Shown: positions 26,747 through 37,992 of the stretch, one piece after another
Numbering within the stretch: the first letter of the stretch is position 1
Layout of the letters: every line of letters starts with the position of its first letter
Program-made: the position numbers and the translations under genes
Source of the DNA: Mesorhizobium sp. M2A.F.Ca.ET.046.03.2.1
GTDB taxonomy: Bacteria; Pseudomonadota; Alphaproteobacteria; Rhizobiales; Rhizobiaceae
Assembly (NCBI RefSeq): GCF_003952425.1
Contig: NZ_CP034449.1
Span: 682,001 to 746,000 of the forward strand
Direction: 5' to 3'
DNA: 64,000 bases
Notes under the pieces: model-generated
Databases searched by the model: none
Told to the model about the DNA's origin: nothing
What the model saw: only the letters and a program-made list of their open reading frames with translations

Positions 26747-27907
26747 TTGAAAAAGCCGGCGCGCCCTCTTCGCCGCCTGGCGCTTCTCGCTGCGGCGGTT
26801 GTGCTGGGTACGGCGGCAAAGGCCTCGGATTTCTCCGAGCCGTGGAAGAATGCCGCCCGCCCGTTGGTGATCGACGCCTATGAATACAATTCGATCGACT
26901 GGCAGCAGCTCGTCACCGACAAGCGCGTCGCCGGCTTCATCAACAAGGCGTCCGACGGGCTGCCGCCGCCCTACTTCTGCTTCGGCGCCGAGGCGGACGT
27001 GAAACTCTGCAAGGCGCAGTGGAAGCGCTATGCGGTGACGCGTGAATTGTTCCAGACGCGCAAGGTGGTGGCCAAGGCGCTCGGCCTGAAATGGGGCGCC
27101 TATCACCTGGCCCGTCCCGGCAACCCGGTCGAGCAGGCCAACAACTTCATCGACTTCGCCGAGCCGGCGCCCGACGAGTTGATGGCTCTCGACATCGAAG
27201 GCATCGATCCGATGCAATGGATGTCGCTGGAGGACGCCGAGGAATTCGTGCGCCAGGTGCACCGCCGCGTCGGCCGTTTCCCGGTGCTCTATGTCAATGG
27301 CAAGACGGCGCAGTATATCGCCGACAATCGCTACCAGTACCGTCTGCTGTCGCGGCTGCCGCTCTGGTATGCGCGCTACAAGCCCGACATCGAGGTGCAT
27401 TTCCCGATGGGCAACTGGCAGGGCTACGCACTGTGGCAATTCTCGGCGCAGGCCAATTGCGGGCGTTTCCGCTGCCCTTATCGGGTGCCCGGCACGCCCA
27501 ACGACATCGATGTCAGCGTCGCGCCGATGAGCGCTGACCAGCTGCGCCAGCAATGGGCCTTTGGCGGCCTGCTCGACGTGCCGGCCGACTACCTCGCTTC
27601 GATCCCGGTGCCGCTCTCGCGCGAAAAGGCGCTGGCCGGCAAGGTCACCATCACCTATGCCGATGTGGCGACGCCGCCGACGGTGGAAGAAATGGTCGCG
27701 GTGCTCGGCGCGCGCTGGGAGAAATTCCGCGACGGCTTCCGCATGCCGGTGGTGAAGACGGTGCCGCAGCGCCCGAGCTTCGGCATCGTGCAATATGTCG
27801 CCTGGAAGCGGACCGGGCAGCGCACGCCCGACCAGATCGACGCGGCCTTCGCCGCCGCCGATCCGGTGAAGACCGCTTCGACCGCTCTCGACCAAAGGCG
27901 GCACTGA
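26747..27907 (+). CDS. Secreted GH25-type (lysozyme M1-like) protein
   Basis: A 386-residue exported protein. The signal peptide is about residues 1-26 (LALLAAAVVLGTAAKA). The GH25 catalytic fold is visible in VIDAYEYNSIDWQQL, FINKASDG, WGAYHLARPG, the acidic pair in ALDIEG, LPLWYARY and WQGYALWQFS. GH25 enzymes cut the N-acetylmuramyl-glucosaminyl bond of peptidoglycan. The ~100 residues after the domain are unassigned. The start is TTG (26747) after GGGGA; no better start keeps the signal peptide. It stands alone between the two AraC-controlled loci, so its partner genes are not evident. Confidence 0.82.
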   Translation: MKKPARPLRRLALLAAAVVLGTAAKASDFSEPWKNAARPLVIDAYEYNSIDWQQLVTDKRVAGFINKASDGLPPPYFCFGAEADVKLCKAQWKRYAVTRELFQTRKVVAKALGLKWGAYHLARPGNPVEQANNFIDFAEPAPDELMALDIEGIDPMQWMSLEDAEEFVRQVHRRVGRFPVLYVNGKTAQYIADNRYQYRLLSRLPLWYARYKPDIEVHFPMGNWQGYALWQFSAQANCGRFRCPYRVPGTPNDIDVSVAPMSADQLRQQWAFGGLLDVPADYLASIPVPLSREKALAGKVTITYADVATPPTVEEMVAVLGARWEKFRDGFRMPVVKTVPQRPSFGIVQYVAWKRTGQRTPDQIDAAFAAADPVKTASTALDQRRH

Positions 27908-27918
27908 TTCCCCAGGCA

Positions 27919-28848
27919 TCAGCGGTGGCTGCCGAGGCTGGCATACATGCCGGTGGTGCGGAACTGCGTCGGCGTGATGCCGTAGAAACGGCGGAAGACC
28001 TTCGAGAAATAGTTCGCATCCTCGAAGCCGCAGAGCACAGCCACTTCCTTGACCGGCAGGAAATCGGCCTTGGTGAGGAGCTTGGCCGCGCGCTGCAGGC
28101 GTTGCTGCAGCACGAATTCGGCAGGCGGCAATCCTTCGCTCTCGGCGAAGCAGCGCGAGAAATGGGCGCGGCTGAGGCCGCTGATCTCGACCAGCTCCGC
28201 CACCGGCAGCGGCTTGTCGAGATTGGCGTTGATATGGTCGATGACCGGCTGCATGGCGCTTTGCTTCTCGGCGAAGGCATGCGAGCCGAAGACATCGTCG
28301 TAGAGCGCCATCGCCGCCTCATAGGCGATCGCGGAGGCCGCACCAGGCGAACCCGCTCCCTTGATCAGTCGCAGGCTGCAATCGGCAAGGTGATCGACGG
28401 TCGCCGGCTGCAGCCGGAACACCGGGCCGGAGACGCTGAGGATCGACTTGTGGATGCGCAGCGCTTCCTCACCGTTCATCGAGATCCAGAAGTATTCCCA
28501 GCGGTCGCCCTGCCCCAGCCAGTAGCGATGATTGTGCGGCACCAGAACCAGCAGCGTGTCGTTCGCCTGCAGACGGTAGTTGCGGTTCTCGTAGCGCAGC
28601 TGACCGGTGCCGCTGATCGTGTGCTGGAGCACCGTGAACGGGGTCTGGCCACGCTTTCTCCCGTCCCAGTCATAGGTTTCGTCCTCGCGCACCTCATAGC
28701 CGGTGCTTGTCGGCATGGCATGCAGCCGCTGGCGCCCGCGCGGCAGCGAAATCGTCCGCATCAGCTTTCCATTGGCGATCAGGTCCCGCAGCACAAAATT
28801 ACCCTCGAAAGCATAATCCTTCTCTGGCGGTGCCCGCCAATAAGGCAT
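27919..28848 (-). CDS. agpT: AraC family transcriptional regulator (AgpT-like)
   Basis: A 309-residue regulator. The N-terminal half carries a cupin-type sensing domain (QHTISGTGQLRYENRNYRLQ). The C-terminal half has the two AraC helix-turn-helix motifs: VAELVEISGLSRAHFSRCF and VKEVAVLCGFEDANYFSKVFRRFYGITP. It is divergent from the GH4 gene agaL1 with 159 bases between starts. That position matches agpT in the Sinorhizobium agp locus, where the AraC-type protein activates alpha-galactoside uptake genes; the name is given by synteny. Confidence 0.87.
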   Translation of the reverse strand: MPYWRAPPEKDYAFEGNFVLRDLIANGKLMRTISLPRGRQRLHAMPTSTGYEVREDETYDWDGRKRGQTPFTVLQHTISGTGQLRYENRNYRLQANDTLLVLVPHNHRYWLGQGDRWEYFWISMNGEEALRIHKSILSVSGPVFRLQPATVDHLADCSLRLIKGAGSPGAASAIAYEAAMALYDDVFGSHAFAEKQSAMQPVIDHINANLDKPLPVAELVEISGLSRAHFSRCFAESEGLPPAEFVLQQRLQRAAKLLTKADFLPVKEVAVLCGFEDANYFSKVFRRFYGITPTQFRTTGMYASLGSHR

Positions 28849-29007
28849 AATCCAACTTCTCAGAACGCGAAAGACCCGCGGTCGAGGAGCGGGCGGGAGG
28901 AGAAAGAGCCGGATTTCCGGCTTTGAGTGGCTGGCGCGCGATGGCGCGTGGCCAAATCCTCCTTTGTCGCTCCTTGCCTGGCATTCAGTTGGATCAAGGT
29001 GAAGGTG

Positions 29008-30473
29008 ATGAGCTTCAAAATCGCTATTATCGGCGCCGGCAGCGTCGGCTTCACAAAGAAGCTGTTCACCGACATTCTGTGCGTGCCTGAATTCCAGGAC
29101 ATCGAATCGCGCTGACCGACATCAGCGAGCACAATCTCGGGATGATCAAGGCGATCCTCGACCGGATCGTCGAGGCGAACAAACTGCCGACCAAAGTGAC
29201 GGCGACGACCAATCGCCGCGAGGCGCTGGAGGGCGCGCGCTACATCATCAGCTGCGTGCGCGTCGGCGGGCTGGAGGCCTATGCCGACGACATCCGCATC
29301 CCGCTGAAATATGGCATCGACCAGTGCGTCGGCGACACGATCTGCGCCGGCGGCATCCTCTACGGCCAGCGCAACATTCCGGTGATCCTCGACTTCTGCA
29401 AAGACATTCGCGAGGTCGCCGCGACGGGCGCGAAATTCCTCAACTATGCCAACCCGATGGCGATGAACACCTGGGCGGCGATCGAATACGGCAAGGTCGA
29501 CACGGTCGGGCTCTGTCACGGCGTCCAGCACGGCGCCGAACAGATCGCCGAAGTGCTCGGCGCGAAATCGCCCAGAGAGCTCGACTATGTCTGCTCCGGC
29601 ATCAACCACCAGACCTGGTTCATCGAGCTCAAGCTGAACGGCCGGCCGATCGGCAAGGACGAACTGGTCGCCGCCTTCGAGGCGCACCCGGTCTATTCGA
29701 AGCAGGAAAAGCTCAGGATCGACGTGCTGAAGCGCTTCGGCGTCTATTCGACCGAAAGCAACGGGCATCTCTCCGAATACCTCCCCTGGTACCGCAAGCG
29801 CCCCGACGAGATCACGCGCTGGATCGACATGTCGGACTGGATCCATGGCGAGACCGGCGGCTATCTGCGCTACTCGACCGAAACCCGCAATTGGTTCGAG
29901 ACGGAATATCCGCAGTTCCTCGAAGCGGCGTCGAAGCCGATCGATCCGTCAAAACGCTCCAACGAGCATGCCAGCCACATCCTCGAGGCGCTGGAGACCA
30001 ACCGCGTCTATCGCGGTCACTTCAACGTCAAGAATAATGGCGTGATCACCAACCTGCCGCAGGACGCGATCATCGAATCGCCCGGCTTCGTCGACCGTTT
30101 CGGCATCAACATGGCGGCCGGCATCACGCTGCCGGAAGCCTGTGCGGCAACCTGCATGGCCTCGATCAACGTGCAGCGCATGTCGGTGCATGCGGCGATC
30201 GTCGGCGACATCGATCTGTTGAAGCTCGCCGTGCTGCACGATCCGCTGGTGGGTGCGGTGTCGACGCCGGAAGAGGTCTGGCAGATGGTGGACGAGATGG
30301 TGGTCGCTGAAGCCGCATGGCTGCCGCAATATGCGCACGCCGTTCCGGCGGCGAAGGAGCGGCTTTCGAAAGCACACGTCAAGACCCGCGAATGGGCGGG
30401 CGCCGCGCGGCGCAACGTGCGCTCGATCGAGGAACTGCGCGCCGAAAAGGCGGCGCTGAAACAGGCCGGTTGA
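29008..30473 (+). pseudogene. agaL1: GH4 alpha-galactosidase (AgaL1-like), frameshifted near its 5' end
   Basis: GH4 enzymes hydrolyse glycosides by an NAD- and Mn-dependent redox mechanism. The first frame starts at ATG 29008 with MSFKIAIIGAGSVGFTKKLFTDIL (NAD motif) and stops after FQDIESR. The second frame resumes ALTDISEHNLGMIKAIL and runs to 30473. One T missing at about 29107 (GAATTCGCG read as GAATCGCG) would restore FQDIEFALTDI and give 488 residues. The metal-site segments GLCHGVQHG and SGINHQTWF are intact. RBS AAGGTGAAGG precedes the ATG. It is the first gene of the agp operon. Confidence 0.88.
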
Positions 30474-30571
30474 GCCTAAAGGCAAGCAGGCCGGGTCGCA
30501 GGAGGCAGCTCGGCAAGAAATTCACAAGAGGCGGGCAGCAGCAGACGTCCAAAAACATCTGGGAGGAGACT

Positions 30572-32656
30572 ATGAGGACTTTTCGTAGAACTGGCATTGC
30601 CGCCGGGCTGATGCTCGGCGTTTCAGTCCATGCGCTCAACGCCTTCGCTTCCGAGCCGACGATCCCGCCGCAGCCTGCGACATTCCCGGCCGAGGGCAAG
30701 ATCCACTATGTGGCGCGCGACTCCATCCTGGAGTTCAAGGCGCTGCCGGAATATCACGAGCCGGACTGGGTGACGGAGAAATACGTCAAGACCGGCAAGC
30801 TGCCGCCGGTCAAGGACAGGCTGCCGAAGGAACCGCTGGTCTTCAAGACGGCCAACATGCCGGATGGCATCGGCGTCTATGGCGACACGATGCGCCATGT
30901 CATCGGCGGCAGGCCGGAAGGCTGGAACTACGGCGCCGGCCAGACGCAAGGCTGGGGCGGCATCGACATCGGGCTTTCCGAATGCCTAACGCGCACGGCG
31001 CCGCTGTTCCAGGTCGAGGCCAAGGACACCGAGCCGCTGCCCAACCTCGCCAAGAGCTGGGACTGGTCGAGCGACGGCCACAAGCTGACCATGCATCTGA
31101 TCGAAGGCGCCAAATGGTCCGACGGCGCGCCCTTCAATGCCGACGACGTGATGTTCTACTGGGACGACGAGGTGGTCGATCCGAACGTCTCGCCGCTCAA
31201 CGGCGCCACGCCGGAGACTTTCGGCGTCGGCACGACGCTGAAGAAGATCGACGACTACACCGTGGAGTGGACGTTCAAGGAGGCGTTCCCGCGGCAATAT
31301 CTCTATGCCATGGCCTATGGCACTTTCTGCCCCGGCCCCTCGCACATCCTCAAGCCGCAGCATCCGAAATATTCGAAGAACACCTACGACCAGTTCAAGA
31401 ACGCCTTCCCGCCGGAATATATGAACATGCCGGTGATGGGCGCCTGGGTTCCGGTCGAATACCGGCCGGACGACATCATCGTCATGCGCCGCAATCCCTA
31501 TTATTGGAAGGTCGACGAGAAGGGCAACCAGCTGCCCTATCTCAACGAGCTGCAATACAAGCTCTCGACCTGGGCCGACCGCGACGTGCAGGCTGTTGCC
31601 GGCTCGGGCGATTTCTCCAACCTCGAACAGCCGGAGAACTTCGTCGCCTCGCTGAAGCGTGCTGCTGACAAGAATGCACCGGCACGCCTCGCCTTCGGGC
31701 CGCGTCTCATCGGCTACAATCTGCGCATGAATTTTTCCGCCAATGGCTGGGGCAACCCGGACGAACGCGGCCAGGCGATCCGCGAGCTGAACCGCAACGA
31801 GGATTTCCGCAAGGCCGTCACCATGGCGCTCGACCGCAAGGCGCTGGGCGACTCGCTGGTCAAGGGCCCGTTCACCGCCATCTATCCGGGCGGCTTCTCA
31901 TCCGGCACCAGCTTCTATGACCGCAAGTCGACGGTCTATTATCCGTTCGATCTCGAAGGCGCCAAAGCATTGCTCGCCAAGGCCCGCCTCAAGGATACGG
32001 ACGGCGACGGCATTGTGAACTTCCCGGCCGGCACCGCGGGCGGCAAGGATGTCGAGATCGTGATGCTGGTCAACAACGACTACACCACCGACAAGAGCCT
32101 TGCCGAAGGCGTGGTCGCGCAGATGGAGAAGCTCGGCCTGAGGGTCGTGCTCAACGGGCTTAACGGCACGCAGCGCGATGCCACACAATATTCCGGCCGC
32201 TTCGACTGGCTGATCCGGCGAAACGAAACCGAGCTCACCTCCGTCGTTCAAAATACCGAGCAGCTGGCGCCGGTCGGCCCGAAGACCAGCTGGAACCATC
32301 GCGCGCCGGAAAGCGGCCAGGTCGACATGATGCCGTTCGAAAAGGATCTCGTCGACATCGTCAACAAATTCGTGTCGACGCAGGACAACGACCAGCGTGC
32401 CGAGCTGATGCGAAAGTTCCAGAAGATCTCGACCGAGCATGTCTACAATGTCGGCCTGACGGAATATCCGGGCGCGCTGATCGTCAACAAGCGTTTCTCC
32501 AACATTCCGCAGGGCACGCCGATCTTCATGTTCAACTGGGCCGAGGATTCGATCATCCGCGAGCGCGTGTTCGTCAAGGCGGACAAGCAGGCAAAATACG
32601 AGTTGTTCCCCAACGAACTGCCCGGCAAGCCTGGCGATAAGGGACCGATGGATTAA
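30572..32656 (+). CDS. agpA: Periplasmic alpha-galactoside-binding protein (oligopeptide-type SBP family 5)
   Basis: A 694-residue solute-binding protein of the peptide/nickel (SBP_bac_5) family. The signal peptide is about residues 1-26. Family features include LAKSWDWSSDGHKLTMHLIEGAKWSDGAPFNADDVMFYW. In the Sinorhizobium agp locus the homologous AgpA binds melibiose and raffinose even though its family is peptide-binding. The flanking GH4 genes support the same role here. The start ATG (30572) has a strong GGGAGGAG upstream. It is about 100 bases downstream of agaL1 and 112 bases upstream of agpB. Confidence 0.9.
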   Translation: MRTFRRTGIAAGLMLGVSVHALNAFASEPTIPPQPATFPAEGKIHYVARDSILEFKALPEYHEPDWVTEKYVKTGKLPPVKDRLPKEPLVFKTANMPDGIGVYGDTMRHVIGGRPEGWNYGAGQTQGWGGIDIGLSECLTRTAPLFQVEAKDTEPLPNLAKSWDWSSDGHKLTMHLIEGAKWSDGAPFNADDVMFYWDDEVVDPNVSPLNGATPETFGVGTTLKKIDDYTVEWTFKEAFPRQYLYAMAYGTFCPGPSHILKPQHPKYSKNTYDQFKNAFPPEYMNMPVMGAWVPVEYRPDDIIVMRRNPYYWKVDEKGNQLPYLNELQYKLSTWADRDVQAVAGSGDFSNLEQPENFVASLKRAADKNAPARLAFGPRLIGYNLRMNFSANGWGNPDERGQAIRELNRNEDFRKAVTMALDRKALGDSLVKGPFTAIYPGGFSSGTSFYDRKSTVYYPFDLEGAKALLAKARLKDTDGDGIVNFPAGTAGGKDVEIVMLVNNDYTTDKSLAEGVVAQMEKLGLRVVLNGLNGTQRDATQYSGRFDWLIRRNETELTSVVQNTEQLAPVGPKTSWNHRAPESGQVDMMPFEKDLVDIVNKFVSTQDNDQRAELMRKFQKISTEHVYNVGLTEYPGALIVNKRFSNIPQGTPIFMFNWAEDSIIRERVFVKADKQAKYELFPNELPGKPGDKGPMD

Positions 32657-32768
32657 GCTTTACCTCCCCTGACGAAGAGATGTCCGGCCGCGTTGCGGCG
32701 CGGCCGGACAAAGCAATTCCTCCAAATGCATCGAATGCGCGACCGGCCAGAAAGGAAATAGACCGTCC

Positions 32769-33776
32769 ATGTTGCGATTCCTGCTCATGCGCATCGCCTC
32801 GGCCGTTCCCGTCCTCGCCATTCTGAGCCTGGTCACCTTTGCCATCATCCAGGCGCCGCCTGGCGACTATGCCGACTACATCAAATCGCAGCTGATCAAC
32901 CAGGGCGGCGCCTCCTATGCCGAAGCCGACGCGCAGGCACAGGCCTATCGTATCGAACATGGCCTCGATAAGCCGTTGCCCGTCCAGTATCTCAACTGGA
33001 TCGGCGGCATCATCACGCGCGGCGATTTCGGCTACAGCCTCTACTACAACAAGCCGGTGGCCGATGTGGTGGGCGAACGCCTGCCGCGCACGCTGCTGCT
33101 TGCGCTGGTCTGCCACCTGCTCGCCTCGGTGCTCGGCATCACCTTCGGCATATGGGCGGCGACGAGGCAGTATAGCTGGATCGACTCCACGCTCTCGGCG
33201 ATCTCGTTCCTCGGCATGACAGTGCCGCGCTTCCTGATGGCGCTGATCATCGTCTATCTGCTGGTCTTCCAGTTCAACGTTTCGGAGATCGGCTCGTTCT
33301 TCTCGCCGCAGTATGGCGGCGCGCCGTGGTCGTGGGCGAAGTTCGTCGACCTGGTCAAGCATGTCTGGCCGGTGGTGGCGATCGCGACCTTCGGCGGGCT
33401 CGCTTACAACATGCGCGTCATGCGCGGCAACCTGCTAGACACGCTGAACATGCAATATGTCGAGACGGCCAAGGCCAAGGGCCTGACCGGCGGCGCCGTC
33501 GTCATGCGGCACGCCGTGCCCAATGCGCTGCATCCGCTGGTGATGTATCAGGGCGTGGTGCTGCCCTATATGCTGACCGGCGAGATCGAGACGGCGATCA
33601 TCTTCGCGCTGCCGACCGTCGGGCCGGCGATCGTCGGCTCGATGGCGGTGGGCGACGTTTATGTGACGGCCACCTTCATGATGGTGCTGTCGGCGACGCT
33701 GATCATCGGCAACATCATCGCCGACATGCTGCTCGTGCTGCTCGATCCCCGCATCCGCCAATTCGGGGAGCGCTAG
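32769..33776 (+). CDS. agpB: ABC transporter permease (DppB/OppB type)
   Basis: A 335-residue inner-membrane permease. The N-terminus MLRFLLMRIASAVPVLAILSLVTFAIIQAPPGDYADY is typical of the OppB/DppB family. The ATPase-contact loop lies in YVETAKAKGLTGGAVVMRHAVPNALHP. About six hydrophobic segments can be seen. It pairs with agpC, whose start codon directly follows this stop, so the two are translationally coupled. Role: half of the membrane channel of the alpha-galactoside importer. Confidence 0.92.
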   Translation: MLRFLLMRIASAVPVLAILSLVTFAIIQAPPGDYADYIKSQLINQGGASYAEADAQAQAYRIEHGLDKPLPVQYLNWIGGIITRGDFGYSLYYNKPVADVVGERLPRTLLLALVCHLLASVLGITFGIWAATRQYSWIDSTLSAISFLGMTVPRFLMALIIVYLLVFQFNVSEIGSFFSPQYGGAPWSWAKFVDLVKHVWPVVAIATFGGLAYNMRVMRGNLLDTLNMQYVETAKAKGLTGGAVVMRHAVPNALHPLVMYQGVVLPYMLTGEIETAIIFALPTVGPAIVGSMAVGDVYVTATFMMVLSATLIIGNIIADMLLVLLDPRIRQFGER

Positions 33777-34913
33777 ATGCTGGCGCGCGACCCCTCCCCG
33801 CCGCCGCCAGCCGAAGGCGTGGCCATAGCCGAGCCGGCGCACGGCAATGAGAGCTATATCGCGCTGGTCTGGCGCCGGCTAAAGCGCTCCTGGACCGGCA
33901 TGGCCGGGCTCTTCCTGGTCGTGCTTCTGCTCGTCATGGCGGTGTTCGCGGATTTCATCGCACCTTCGGATCCGAAGGCGACCGACGTCGCCTTCGCGCC
34001 GCCGCAGGTGCCGAGCTTTCACGACAAGGACGGCAATCTCACCTTCCAGCCAAGGATCTATGCGCTGGCCGACTCGGCAGATCTCGATCCGGTCACCTTC
34101 CAGCCGATCGTCGGCCCCGACTACGATCATCCGCGGCTGCTCGGCTTCTTCGTCGAGGGTGCGCCCTACAGGCTCTTCGGGCTGATCCCGGCGGACCGGC
34201 ACTTGTTCGGGTCGATGGACGGCCAGCCCGTGCATTTCCTAGGCACCGACAAGTTCGGCCGCGACGTGCTCTCACGCGCCATCCACGGCTCGCGGGTCTC
34301 GCTGATGATCGCGCTGACGGTGGTCTTCATCATCACCGTCATCGGCACCATCGTCGGCATGGTCTCCGGCTATTTCGGCGGCAAGTTCGATGTCTGGATG
34401 CAGCGCTTCGTCGAGCTGGTGCTCGCCTTCCCGCAGCTGCCACTCTATCTCGCGCTGACGACGCTGATCCCGGTCACCGCGCCGACCAATGTCTTCCTCG
34501 CCTTCGTCATCGTCGTCATGTCGGCGCTGGGCTGGGCGCAGATGTCGCGCGAGGTGCGCGGCAAGACGCTGGCGCTGGCGCGGATCGACTATGTACGCGC
34601 CGCCATGGCGGTCGGCGCCACCGACCGGCGCATCATCATGCAGCACATTTTTCCCAATGTGATGTGCCACGTCATCGTCGCCGTGACGATCGCCATCCCG
34701 ACGGTGGTGCTACTCGAAGCCTTCCTCGGCTTCCTCGGCTTCGCCGTGAAGCCGCCGCTGATCTCCTGGGGGCTGATGCTGCAGGACACGGCGACCTATT
34801 CGGTCATCGGCACCTATCCCTGGATCCTGTCGCCGGTCGGCTTCGTGCTGGTCACCGTCTTTGCCTTCAATGCGCTGGGCGACGGCCTGCGCGATGCCGT
34901 CGATCCGTATTGA
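33777..34913 (+). CDS. agpC: ABC transporter permease (DppC/OppC type)
   Basis: A 378-residue permease. It has the DppC-type first membrane segment (MAGLFLVVLLLVMAVFADFIAPSDP), a large periplasmic region at about residues 60-160, longer than in typical OppC, then LGTDKFGRDVLSRAIHGSRVSL. The ATPase-contact loop is YVRAAMAVGATDRRIIMQHIFPNVMCH. The start abuts the agpB stop, and the stop is 10 bases before the agpD start. The extended periplasmic loop is shared with oligosaccharide-type members of the family as I remember them. Confidence 0.92.
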   Translation: MLARDPSPPPPAEGVAIAEPAHGNESYIALVWRRLKRSWTGMAGLFLVVLLLVMAVFADFIAPSDPKATDVAFAPPQVPSFHDKDGNLTFQPRIYALADSADLDPVTFQPIVGPDYDHPRLLGFFVEGAPYRLFGLIPADRHLFGSMDGQPVHFLGTDKFGRDVLSRAIHGSRVSLMIALTVVFIITVIGTIVGMVSGYFGGKFDVWMQRFVELVLAFPQLPLYLALTTLIPVTAPTNVFLAFVIVVMSALGWAQMSREVRGKTLALARIDYVRAAMAVGATDRRIIMQHIFPNVMCHVIVAVTIAIPTVVLLEAFLGFLGFAVKPPLISWGLMLQDTATYSVIGTYPWILSPVGFVLVTVFAFNALGDGLRDAVDPY

Positions 34914-34923
34914 GGTGGCCGGG

Positions 34924-36594
<1,671 letters not shown>

Positions 36595-36614
36595 ACAAGT
36601 GCCGGAGGCTTACA

Positions 36615-37985
36615 GTGGCTAGAAATCCCAGGATCGCGTTCATCGGCGCCGGCTCGACGGTGTTCATGAAAAACATCGTCGGCGACGTGCTGCAGCGGCC
36701 GGCGCTGTCGGGCGCGACGATCGCGCTGATGGACATCAACCCGCAGCGGCTGGAAGAGAGCGCCATCGTCGTCAACAAGCTGATCGCGACGCTCGGCGTC
36801 AAGGCGAAAGCCGAGACCTATTCGGACCAGCGCAAGGCGCTTGCCGGCGCCGACTTCGTCGTCGTCGCTTTCCAGATCGGCGGATATGAGCCCTGCACCG
36901 TCACCGATTTCGAGGTGCCGAAGAAATACGGCCTGCGCCAGACCATCGCCGACACGCTCGGCGTCGGCGGCATCATGCGGGGCCTGAGGACCGTGCCGCA
37001 TCTGTGGAAGATCTGCGAGGACATGCTCGCCGTCTGCCCCGAGGCGATCATGCTGCAATATGTGAACCCGATGGCGATCAACACCTGGGCGATCGCCGAG
37101 AAATACCCAACGATCAAGCAGGTCGGGCTCTGTCATTCGGTGCAAGGCACGGCGATGGAACTGGCGCACGACCTCGACCTTCCCTACGAAGAAATCCGCT
37201 ACCGCTCGGCCGGCATCAACCACATGGCCTTTTATCTCAAGTTCGAGCACCGCCAGGCGGACGGCTCCTATCGCGACCTCTATCCTGATCTCGTGCGCGC
37301 CTATCGCGAGGGCCGCGCGCCGAAGCCGGGCTGGAACCCGCGCTGCCCGAACAAGGTGCGTTACGAAATGCTGACCCGGCTCGGCTATTTCGTCACCGAA
37401 AGCTCGGAGCATTTCGCCGAATACACGCCCTATTTCATCAAGGAGGGGCGCGGCGATCTGATCGAGAAATACGGCATTCCGCTCGACGAATATCCAAAAC
37501 GCTGCATCGAGCAGATCGAGCGCTGGAAAGGACAAGCGGAGGCCTATCGCTCGGCCGACCGGATCGAGGTCGAGCAATCGAGGGAATATGCCTCCTCGAT
37601 CATGAACTCGGTGTGGACCGGAGAGCCGTCGGTGATCTACGGCAATGTCCGCAACAATGGCTGCATCACCTCGCTGCCTTTCGACTGCGCGGCGGAAGTG
37701 CCGTGCCTGGTCGATGCTTCCGGAATCCAGCCCACTTACATTGGCGAGTTGCCGCCGCAGCTGACGGCGCTGATCCGCACCAATATCAATGTGCAGGAGC
37801 TGACGGTGCGGGCGCTCATGACCGAGAACCGCGAGCACATCTATCATGCCGCGATGATGGACCCGCACACCGCCGCCGAGCTCGACCTCGACCAGATCTG
37901 GTCATTAGTCGACGACCTGCTTGCCGCGCATGGCGACTGGCTGCCCGCCTGGGCGCGTGGCGGACGAAAGAGCGCGGCCGCCTGA
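36615..37985 (+). CDS. agaL2: GH4 alpha-galactosidase (AgaL2-like)
   Basis: A 456-residue family 4 glycosidase. NAD motif IAFIGAGSTVFMKNIVGDVL, the segment ADTLGVGGIMRGLRTVP, and the metal-site blocks GLCHSVQG (Cys, His) and AGINHMAFYL (His) are all intact. I chose GTG 36615 (VARNPRIAF) because GGAGG precedes it; the frame is open further upstream only as a shadow of agpD. It is the last gene of the agp operon, 20 bases after agpD. It is only distantly similar to agaL1, so the two may act on different galactosides. Confidence 0.92.
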   Translation: MARNPRIAFIGAGSTVFMKNIVGDVLQRPALSGATIALMDINPQRLEESAIVVNKLIATLGVKAKAETYSDQRKALAGADFVVVAFQIGGYEPCTVTDFEVPKKYGLRQTIADTLGVGGIMRGLRTVPHLWKICEDMLAVCPEAIMLQYVNPMAINTWAIAEKYPTIKQVGLCHSVQGTAMELAHDLDLPYEEIRYRSAGINHMAFYLKFEHRQADGSYRDLYPDLVRAYREGRAPKPGWNPRCPNKVRYEMLTRLGYFVTESSEHFAEYTPYFIKEGRGDLIEKYGIPLDEYPKRCIEQIERWKGQAEAYRSADRIEVEQSREYASSIMNSVWTGEPSVIYGNVRNNGCITSLPFDCAAEVPCLVDASGIQPTYIGELPPQLTALIRTNINVQELTVRALMTENREHIYHAAMMDPHTAAELDLDQIWSLVDDLLAAHGDWLPAWARGGRKSAAA

Positions 37986-37992
37986 AGCTGGG

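Noticed and set aside
2600..29120. Programmed ribosomal frameshifting in dxs, the permease and agaL1
   Set aside because: None has a classic slippery heptamer with a following pseudoknot, and all three are repaired by one base; error or decay is simpler.
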